Positions 37,434-44,655 of a DNA stretch of 64,000 nt are shown piece after piece. The stretch's first letter is position 1. The number at the start of each line of letters is the position of its first letter. The notes under the pieces were generated by a model that saw only the letters and a list, made by a program, of their open reading frames with translations, ran no database searches and had not been told where the DNA came from. The stretch is taken from the NCBI GenBank assembly GCA_016712415.1, contig JADJRC010000027.1:1-64000 (forward strand), written 5' to 3'. Source of the stretch: Lewinellaceae bacterium (GTDB lineage: Bacteria > Bacteroidota > Bacteroidia > Chitinophagales > Saprospiraceae). The translations under genes and the position numbers were made by a program.

Positions 37434-37609
37434 AAACACGACCTGCATTTCCCCTTTATGGTTACCGGTCATCGAAGTCTGTGCGCTTCGGTGGCCGGTT
37501 TTGTCATCTGAGCTATACCTCCCGCAGCCAATCGGGTACTCCAATACGATTTTTCTCCCGTTTCTTTCGTTTTTTCGCACCGGATTACACAAACAGATGT
37601 CTTTTCGCC

Positions 37610-38393
37610 ATGACCGAAACCCTGCTCTCCACTGCTCCCGCCGCTATTCCGCTCACGGTGAACGGCCACACCTTCTGCATGGTATCCGTGCAAGGCGGCA
37701 CATTCACGATGGGTACCAAAAAAGATGACCCGGATAACTATGGCGACGAGCATCCGGACCATGATGTGCGCGTCCCGAATTTTTCTCTGGGGCAGTTCCC
37801 GGTGACGCAGGCGCTGTGGAAAGCGGTGATGGACGGCGAAAACCCTTCTTTTTTTAAGGGCGACACCCGCCCCGTGGAGCAGGTATCGTGGGAGGACTCG
37901 CAAGTTTTTCTCAACAAACTCAACCGGCTACTATCGGGCTGGAATTTCCGTTTGCCGACAGAAGCGGAGTGGGGAGTATGCGGCGCGAAGCCCCACCCCT
38001 GGGGAGGGCCGGGGCGGGGCATTGTACGCGGGCAGTAACCGCCTGGAAGCGGTGGGCTGGTGGGACGGCAACAGCCACGGCGAGACGAAACCGGTGGGTC
38101 TGAAACTGCCTAACGCGCTGGGTTTGTTCGATATGAGCGGCAATGTGTGGGAGTGGTGTGAGGACGACTGGCACGGTGACTACAATGGTGCGCCAACTGA
38201 CGGACGGGCGTGGGTGGACAATCCGAGAGGCTCGTACCGCGTCCTGCGCGGCGGCTCGTGGTTCTACGGCGATCCGCAGGGCTGCCGGGTCGCCAACCGC
38301 ACCGACGGCCTTCCGGGGCCCCGCTACTCCAGCGGGGGTTTCCGGCTCGCGGCTTCGCCTTCCAGTTCAGTGGCTGGTCAGGCCGGCAGGTAG
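37610..38393 (+). CDS. FGE-sulfatase (C-type-lectin fold) DGR target protein 1, one frameshift
   Basis: About 260 residues from MTETLLSTAPAAIPLTV at 37610. Formylglycine-generating-enzyme family landmarks: FCMVSVQGGTFTMGTKKDDPDN, FSLGQFPVTQALWKAVMDG, VEQVSWEDSQVFLNKL, WNFRLPTEAEW, NALGLFDMSGNVWEWCEDD, and the C-terminal YRVLRGGSWFYGDPQGCRVANR...GGFRLAAS. A disruption near 37,975-38,020 inserts about 20 extra bases in EWEYAARGGG. The last 45 residues are the variable repeat VR1. There is no signal peptide, so it is likely cytosolic. The nearest paralogue is at 42596-43347, identical at DNA level for over 100 bp. Probably a ligand-binding sensor rather than a sulfatase maturase. Confidence 0.85.
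38228..38366 (+). repeat. DGR variable repeat VR1
   Basis: Aligned codon by codon to the template at 39469-39607. From the TGC codon to the GGT TTC CGG stretch, all 13 base differences are at template adenines: AAC to ACC, GAC, CCC, TAC, TCC and AGC; GAC to GGC; AAT to CTT; GAG and AGG to GGG. The 5' part (W-FYGDPQG-C) is one codon longer and does not align cleanly. The 3' constant part ends GFRLAASP. Confidence 0.85.
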
Positions 38394-38432
38394 CGAGCGG
38401 CAAGCGGACGCTGCCGCGAGCGGTTTGATTCC

Positions 38433-38501
38433 AGTGAGACGCTGAAGGGGCTTTGGGATTGCAGGCTTCTGGAAATCGACAAGCCCCTTCAGCGTCTCAC
38501 T
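38433..38501. repeat. Hairpin cassette downstream of VR1
   Basis: Perfect 21-bp arms (38433-38453 and 38481-38501) around a 27-nt loop, 40 bp after the FGE1 stop. The same arms and loop length recur after VR2 at 43456-43524. In DGRs a hairpin just 3' of the variable region helps mark the recipient site, so this is a likely functional element. Confidence 0.8.
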
Positions 38502-38523
38502 ATCGCGTAATATTTTTTTTCGC

Positions 38524-39257
38524 CGCGCTTGGTGTTGTCACCAAGCGCAAACGTACAGCACGATCATTCCTTTCGACTTAACCCTCTCCCATCATGCGTT
38601 TCGATTTTCAAAACAGGTACCTCGATCTGTATTTCACCACAGCGACGGTCAAGGATTGGAAACACCTGCCGAAACCTGATCCATACAAGCAGATCATTAC
38701 CAATTCGATGGCGTTTCTGGCTTCGGAAGGCAGCGTATGGATTTATGCCTTCGTCATCATGCCGAATCATTTCCATTGGATATAGCAGATGCGGGGGAAT
38801 ACCTCGTTGCCGCACGTCCAGCAGCGCCTGATGAAGTTCGTGGCACAACAAATCAAGTTCGATTTGGCGGATCATCACCCGCAGGTGCTGGAACGCTTCA
38901 AGTCAGACCGGAGAGACCGGCAATACCAGTTTTTCAAAGAAAAACCGCTGTCTGTCGCCTTGTATACGGAGGAGGTAGTTTGGCAAAAAATGGAGTACAT
39001 ACACCGGAACCCGGTGCAGCCGAAATGGGGATTGGCGGAAAAGCCTGAAGCCTATGTCTATTCATCGGCCGCGTTTTATACCCGAAAAGACCTGAGGTGG
39101 TCGTTTTTGACGCACTTTTGGTATGGGGACGACTGGCTGGACGTCGACGAATAATGTACGGGGGAGTGCGGGTGGGGATAAATCGTGCTGTACGTTTGCG
39201 CTTGGTGACCAAGCGCGGCAAGCGCGACCAACGTGCGTTGTGACAACACCAAGCGCG
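38524..39257. mobile_element. REP-flanked RAYT transposase element
   Basis: The left end 38524-38564 begins with a GCGCTTGGTG-TTGT-CACCAAGCGC palindrome. Its reverse complement recurs at the right end: 39182-39209 matches 28 bases, and a further copy of the tgacaacaccaagcgcg end lies at 39241-39257 after a 31-bp insertion. Inside is a Y1/TnpA_REP transposase gene. The element separates FGE1 from the RT stub, and the RT homology starts immediately at its right border. Confidence 0.75.
38594..39154 (+). pseudogene. REP-associated tyrosine transposase (RAYT), interrupted by an amber codon
   Basis: The frame MRFDFQNRYLDLYFTTATVKDWKHL...VWIYAFVIMPNHFHWI holds the HUH-type HxH (HFH) motif. It then hits an in-frame TAG at 38784-38786, where a tryptophan codon TGG is expected. 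Translation otherwise continues QMRGNTSLPHVQQRLMKFVAQQIKFDL ... QKMEYIHRNPVQPKWGLAEKPEAYVYSSAAFYT, the C-terminal RAYT part with the nucleophile tyrosine region. About 186 residues in total. A single substitution, not an indel, explains the stop, so the gene is probably inactive unless the stop is read through. Confidence 0.8.
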
Positions 39258-39454
39258 CACAGCGGTTTGCCAAATACCGCGAAATCGAGGAGAATTATCA
39301 CTCGGGCACCTGGGACGAAGCGTATTGCCAGCGAAAAGTGCTGCCCCTGCTTGCTTTTACACAACACGCAGAGACTTTGGCGTGGAGAAAAAAGATAATT
39401 TTGCCCGAACACTCGCCGGACGATTTTGATTCGTCGGACGAATTGAAAAAATAG
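39233..39454 (+). pseudogene. C-terminal stub of a DGR reverse transcriptase
   Basis: The ORF reads NTKRAQRFAKYREIEENYHSGTWDEAYCQRK, then VLPLLAFTQHAETLAWRKKI to the stop at 39454. This matches the thumb/C-terminal pattern of DGR-type RTs, where a basic helix is followed by xLLxFxxHAxTxxxRxxI. The catalytic fingers and palm (YADD-type motif) are absent. Immediately upstream is the right border of the REP/RAYT element. The template repeat starts about 15 bp downstream, the usual spacing in an RT-TR arrangement. The assignment rests on pattern recognition of a short stretch, so it is moderate. Confidence 0.6.
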
Positions 39455-39468
39455 GACAGCTCTCATAA

Positions 39469-39607
39469 AGGCTCGAACCGCGTGCTGCGCGGCGGCTCGT
39501 GGAACAACAATTCCGACAACTGCCGGGTCGCCAACCGCAACAACGACAATCCGGAGAACCGCAACAACAACAGGGGTTTCCGGCTCGCGGCTTCGCCTTC
39601 CAGCTCA
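39469..39607 (+). repeat. DGR template repeat (TR)
   Basis: Codons from 39475 read NRVLRGGSWNNNSDNCRVANR then NNDNPENRNNNRGFRLAASP. AAC or AAT occurs at nearly every position that differs in the two variable repeats, the hallmark of adenine-directed mutagenic templates. It shares 5' (GCTCG.ACCGCGT) and 3' (GGTTTCCGGCTCGCGGCTTCGCC) constant blocks with both targets. It encodes no protein of its own. Confidence 0.88.
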
Positions 39608-39690
39608 CGGGCATGGTCGCGGAGGCGACCGCCACTGAACAGAGGGACTGTCCTGCTCCCGGCTGCGGCCGGGACGAATAGTTTTCACAG

Positions 39691-39736
39691 GCGGCAGGGC
39701 AAGTAGTTCCGATCGAACGTTCTGCCGCTTTTTTTT
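39691..39736 (+). terminator. Probable terminator of the TR transcript
   Basis: gcggcag (39691-39697) pairs with ctgccgc (39722-39728) across a 24-nt loop, followed by a run of eight T (39729-39736). It sits 84 bp after the TR, before the Roc-COR-TIR gene. Confidence 0.7.
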
Positions 39737-39751
39737 GACCTGAAGCACAAA

Positions 39752-42574
39752 ATGGAAAAACCTGAAAGCATCCAAGACCTCCTCCGGCCGCTCACGAAGT
39801 TCACCGACTGGGCTTCCTTCCTGCAATCGGGTACACGCAACGCTTTCCTGAGCGATGCGAACGGCCATGTGCTCGCCCTCGACCTGCACCCGGAAGGTGC
39901 CGCCGCGCTCGACCTGTCGCCTTACGCCCTGCCTGCCTTGCGCTGGCTCAACGTAAGTGAAAACGAAAAACTGCAAACGCTCGCACTGCCCGCTTCCCTG
40001 CCCGAACTCGTGCACCTCGACGCGAGCCAATGCGCCCTCACCAAAATTGACATCCCAGCCGACGCTTTTTCGCGGCAGTTTCTGGGAGAAATGCCCCGCA
40101 CGGTCCCCTCGCTTTATTTGCAAAAAAACAAACTGCGCAAGGTGGATTTTAAAGGCAGATGTCCGGGGCTGGAGTTGCTGGATTTGAGCGGGAATGAGTT
40201 GGATGAACTGGATGTTTTGATAGATTGTACACATCTTCGGTATTTGTACCTGAACGATAATCAACTGGAGCGACTTCACTTCAGGAATATTCCGCCTCTG
40301 CTGGAAATCCTGCATTTAAAAGGAAACCGACTGGAAAATCTCCCGCCGGCAATAGAAGAAATCAAGACCCTCACAACCTTGTATTTGTACGGTAATCCGT
40401 TGTCGGCATTGCCCAAAGAAGTAATCGCAAGTGGCGAAAGGGACAACTCGCGCGATTCTGTTTTTGCTTTTTACGAAGGCCAACAAAAAAGCGAGGGCCG
40501 CCTGATACCCCTGCTTGAGGCCAAAATGGTTCTGGTCGGGAACGGCGAGGTCGGAAAATCTTCTATCCGCATCAGATTGATTAATGAAAAAGCGCCACTA
40601 CCGGACAAATATGACCGTACTCCGGCATTGAAATCGCCCCCTCCCCGTCACAAAACTTGAGAAAGCGGAAACGGGTCTTTCAGAACCCATTGATTTCCAC
40701 CTGAACATCTGGGATTTCGGCGGTCAAGGCAGATACCGCGAAAATACAGCAGTTTTCTGCAGCCGCAAGTCGCTGTACCTGTTTGTGACGGCCACGGACG
40801 ACAAGCCGGGAAAGGATGATTACGTCAACTTCGAGTACTGGCTTTCTATGGTTAATGCATTTGGCTACGACGAGGACAGCGCGCGTCATTGTCCCGTGTT
40901 GTATGTGATGAACAAAATAGATTTGGTGCGGGATGGCAAGTTGCCCAAAGGGGCTGACTACATTCGGGAAACCGATATGCACGAACAATTTCCCAACATC
41001 CAGAATTTTTTGAAAATCAGTTGTTTGTCTCTGGAAAAATTTGAAGACCTGAAGGCCGATATTCGCACAAACCTGAAAGAAATAAGCCCGGATATTTTCA
41101 CGAACAAATACCCGGAGCATTGGATGGCCGCAAAAGCACGGCTGGATGCCATGAAACCCAAAATGGGAGCCGCTGCCGTAACAGGCGAGGAAAGCGGCAA
41201 CTACATGGCTTATGAAGCTTACGAAAAAATGTGTTCGGAAAAACCATTTGAGTTGAACCCCAATGAAGCCAAGCAATGGTTGGTCATTCTGGACCGCATC
41301 GGTTCGGTGATTTACCTCGAAAAACACCCGCTGCTGAGCCATTGGGTCATTCTGAACCCCAACTGGATAAAGGAGAGTATCGTCAAGGCCGTGGATTCGA
41401 AGCACATCAAGCGAGGCATTCTGACTGAAGACCTGTTCGAAGTCATCTGGCCGCAAGAACAACACCGATGAGCACCGGATTTTTATTTCATTCATGCTGG
41501 CCTACAAACTGTGCTTCTAGCGAAAAGACCAGTTTGGAAACACGGAGTACGTCATTCCGGGTTTGCTGCCCGAGGCGTGGCCTGCGCTGGACAACTTTTT
41601 TGCAAAACCGGATTTTCACCTGAAACTTGCCTACGAGCCGTTCATCCCCCCGGCACGGTCAACAAACTGATGGTCAAATTTGCATACCCGGCAGCAGGAA
41701 ACCCGGCACGGGCTGCCGGATGGGAAGCATGATTTGGCCCGGCAAATGTCCGTTTCCGTGTTCAACGACCTGATGTGGAAAAACAACCTCATCGTGCATG
41801 CGACGGGCACCGACACTTACGCGCATATTTACGAACGCTGGGAGGACAAAAGCGTGTACCTCGACCTGTACGGGCGGCGGGCGCCGGAGGAGGTATATGC
41901 CCACCTGAGCGATATGCTGGAGCCAAGAGGCCACTGCCCTGAAAGAGACGCGCTACATGGTCAAACTGGGCTTTGAGGCCTGGGGCAAAAACGAAAAGCG
42001 CAAAACCGACTGGGAACGGCTCAAATATGTTCCCAACTTTTTTACATCACCCATCCAACACGACGGCAGCACGAAAAAAACTAAAATTTTTGTCTCGTAT
42101 GCCCACTCCGACGGAGAGGACTTCAAAGACAAACTGGGACACCACCTCTCCGCTTTGCGCAATCAGGACATCATCGCCGATTGGAACGACCGCAACATAC
42201 GGCAGGCGAATGGGACGCGCAAATCACACCAGGCGATGGAAGATGCGGATATTTTTTCTGCTGCTGATTACGCCGGGTTTCCTCGCTTCCAAGTACATCA
42301 GCTCCAAAGAACTGACCACGGCTTACCAAAAATACAAGGACGGAGCAGCCAAGATATTTCCCGTCATTTGTGATTTCTGCGACTGGGAGTTGCAGCCCGT
42401 CACCGACAATGATTACGAGGTGCATCCCGTTTTGAAAAAAACAATGAAAGTTTGGATAGGCAAATTCCAGTCTTTTCCTAAAGATGGGGCGCCCATTGTT
42501 GACCGCGATAAGTGGCAAAGCGAAAACCAGGCTTTCAAAAGCGTCATGGACAGCCTGAAAAAGAAGTGCTTTGA
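39752..42574 (+). CDS. LRR-Roc-COR-TIR protein, several frameshifts
   Basis: About 930 residues from ATG 39752 (MEKPESIQDLLRPLTKFTDW). LRRs span about residues 60-230 (LELLDLSGNELDELDVL, LRYLYLNDNQLERLHF, LEILHLKGNRLENLPP). The Roc GTPase has P-loop VLVGNGEVGKSSI, switch YDRTPGIEI, WDFGGQGRYR and NKID. COR includes HWVILNPNWIKESIVKAV and the FIPPGTVNKLMVKF part. The TIR domain starts KTKIFVSYAHSDGEDFKDKL and has DADIFFLLLITPGFLASKYISSKEL, with a candidate NADase glutamate. Indels near 40620, 41465, 41735, 41930 and 42205 break it. The end is uncertain: a TGA at 42572 in one frame, or in-frame fusion to the next gene if an A is missing at 42580-42587. Probable immune or signalling effector. 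Confidence 0.82.
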
Positions 42575-42595
42575 TCCACAAAAAAAACGCTTGCC

Positions 42596-43347
42596 ATGCT
42601 CACCGAAACCCTCCTCTCCACCGCCCCCACCCCATACCGCTCAGCCTCGGCGGCCATACCTTCCACATGGTACCTGTGCAGGCCGGCGAGTTCGACATGG
42701 GCGACGAGGTGGGCGACTTGTGGGACGCCTGCCGCCCGGTACACCGGGTACGGCTCGACGGTTTTGCATCGGCCAGGTCTCCGGTGACGCGCGCCCTGTG
42801 GAAAGCGGTGATGGACGGCGAAAACCCTTCCTATTTCAAAGGCGACACCCGCCCCGCGGAGCGGGTATCGTGGGAGGACATTGATAAAAACTTCCTGCCC
42901 GAACTGAACAAAAGATTGCCGGGCTGGAATTTCCGTTTGCCGACGGAGGCGGAGTGGGAATATGCGGCGCGAGGGGGTGGGACATTATTCGCGGGCAGCG
43001 ACCGGCTGAAGGCGGTGGGCTGGTGGGACGGCAACAGCCACGGCGAGACGAAACCGGTGGGTCTGAAACTGCCTAACGCGCTGGGTTTGTTCGATATGAG
43101 CGGCAATGTGTGGGAATGGTGCGATGACTGGTTCGATGAAAAATTTTACGAAAAGTGCTTGAAAAAAGGGATGGATTTGAATCCACGCAACGTCGAAGAA
43201 ACTCGTCCGCGTCCTGCGCAGCGGCTCGTGGTTCATCAATCCCGAGATCTGCCAGGTCGCCTCCGCTACTTCGACTTTCCGGTGCGCCGCCACCTCAGGG
43301 GTTTCCGGCTCGCGGCTTCGCCTTCCGGTTCCGTGGCCGGCCCGTGA
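42596..43347 (+). CDS. FGE-sulfatase (C-type-lectin fold) DGR target protein 2, frameshifted
   Basis: The start MLTETLLSTAP parallels FGE1. After a shift near 42632 it continues IPLSLGGHTFHMVPVQAGEFDMGDEVGD, SARSPVTRALWKAVMDG, RVSWEDIDKNFLPELNK, WNFRLPTEAEWEYAARGGG and NALGLFDMSGNVWEWCDDW. A lost C in VR2 (near 43264) hides the restored end SRYFDFPVRRHLRGFRLAASPSG. The intact EWEYAARGGG confirms the FGE1 insertion is abnormal. It lies directly after the TIR domain and may be its C-terminal fusion. No signal peptide. Confidence 0.82.
43201..43331 (+). repeat. DGR variable repeat VR2
   Basis: Aligned to the TR after restoring one lost C: GCC AAC CGC AAC AAC GAC AAT CCG GAG AAC CGC becomes GCC TCC CGC TAC TTC GAC TTT CCG GTG CGC CGC, then AAC AAC to CAC CTC. 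One AAC codon is deleted and AGG is retained. All 13 substitutions in that part, and two more in AAC to TCC at the start, are at template adenines. Five differences around the WxxxPE segment are not. Confidence 0.83.
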
Positions 43348-43455
43348 GCAAACTGGCCGGCAGGTAGCGAGCGGCAGCGTCCGCTTGCCGCATGGCAGGC
43401 TGCGGAGCGATGCCTGCCTGCGGGAAGAGGCGGCTGCAGCGAGCGGTTTGATTCC

Positions 43456-43524
43456 AGTGAGACGCTGAAGGGGCTTACCGATTTACAGGAGCCTGCAATC
43501 TCAAAGCCCCTTCAGCGTCTCACT
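43456..43524. repeat. Hairpin cassette downstream of VR2
   Basis: Arms 43456-43476 and 43504-43524 are identical to those after VR1, again with a 27-nt loop. The loop sequence is close to the reverse complement of the VR1 loop, so the cassette is inverted between the two loci. Confidence 0.8.
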
Positions 43525-43852
43525 ATCTTCAAAAACTTAATGTCAAACCACTGCGGATTTACAAGTTTATTGGTACGTTTGCTGTACATTTTAATCCGTT
43601 ATCCGTATATCTTTAATCTTATGAGTGAAAGCGGCATCTGAACGCTGCGCGTTTTTTGTTTTCCGGCTTCCACACTTCTGCCGGTTTGTGACGCGCCTTC
43701 CTCACCTTTTTTTCGCGCCCTTTTCCCGATCGGCATTTACGCAATGATGCTGAAGGCCACCCTTTTTATCTTGAAATCTGAACGCCGCTTTGCTGCCTTC
43801 CCCCGTTGATCTTGTTGTTTCGTTTTGTAAATAAATTAGCATATCAACCACA
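43525..43852. other. Non-coding stretch
   Basis: No supported gene. Pyrimidine-rich segments are present, but no repeat or promoter that I can defend. Confidence 0.5.
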
Positions 43853-44062
43853 ACGATCGGTTTTGTATTGCCGGAAGCCTGCGAGGCGCAATTGCGCGTG
43901 TTCGACGTGTCAGGGCGACTGGTAGCAGAACGCGCCGCGCAGTACCCGTCAGGCGGGCAGGAAGAAATGTTTGATTTGAAAGGAGCGACGGGCGTGTTGT
44001 ATTACGAACTGACGACGCCGTTCGGTACCCTGAGCAAGCGGATGCTGTTGACAGAGAAATAA
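43853..44062 (+). pseudogene. Orphan T9SS C-terminal sorting domain
   Basis: The frame IGFVLPEACEAQLRVFDVSG...AQYPSGGQEEMFDLKGATGVLYYELTTPFGTLSKRMLLTEK lacks any upstream protein. It is nearly identical in DNA to the tail of the gene ending at 53553 over about 230 bp, including some bases after the stop. It is either a decapitated gene or a recombination duplicate of the tail. Confidence 0.75.
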
Positions 44063-44090
44063 ATTACAGCAAAGAGGTTGTTCATGAATG

Positions 44091-44409
44091 GACATGAGTC
44101 ATCCCGAATTTTGCGCAGGCACTAGAGTTGTTGCGGCTTGATAATCAATTAGTTAGGCCAAGTTGCAAGCTGCGGGTTCTTTTATCGGTACTGTCCCGAT
44201 TTGAGTTAATCATTCATCAGATGACTACAGTCATCAGATGAATAAGCGAGTGGCCTGATGGATTTATTAACAGACACTGATTTTCAATCAGTTATATCGC
44301 AACAACTCTATTGTGTTACCCGCAGAAATGCGCAGAATATTGCCAAATTTGCGGCAATCTGCGGTTTTTTTCTGCGGGTATCTGCGGGAAATAAATTCGG
44401 GATGACTCA
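44091..44409. mobile_element. MITE-like element B with nested inverted repeats
   Basis: Outer ends gagtcatcccgaattt (44096-44111) and its complement at 44393-44408 match those of element A. Flanks gacat/atgtc extend the symmetry by 5 bp. An inner exact pair tagagttgttgcg (44123-44135) and cgcaacaactcta (44298-44310) nests inside. No transposase; about 319 bp. Confidence 0.6.
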
Positions 44410-44655
44410 TATGTCACTTCGATCGCGGCTGGTATTAAGATGCACCTCCCACACCGTTTTACCCTGAGAAAAGTGGTTGGGGAAGTCGCACAGGACATTA
44501 GCCATCAGATGACGTAGTAACGCGCAATTTTCGTAAAAAGCACTTTTCTTTAGGAATAATTATACTTAAAGTATGCATGCATAACAAATGTGATTGATCT
44601 TTAGGGCTGTTTTTTTGACCGCTATAAATATTTAATCAACACATTTATCCGTCTT
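44410..44655. other. AT-rich intergenic stretch before the BNR/Ig protein gene
   Basis: Contains short AT-rich stretches and a palindromic atgcatgcat at about 44573. Probably the promoter of the gene starting at 44656, but no confident -7 box was identified. Confidence 0.35.

Noticed and set aside
39469..39660. The AAC-rich repeat as a third small FGE coding gene
   Set aside because: It has no start or FGE core, and the asparagine-rich codons fit a mutagenic template better.
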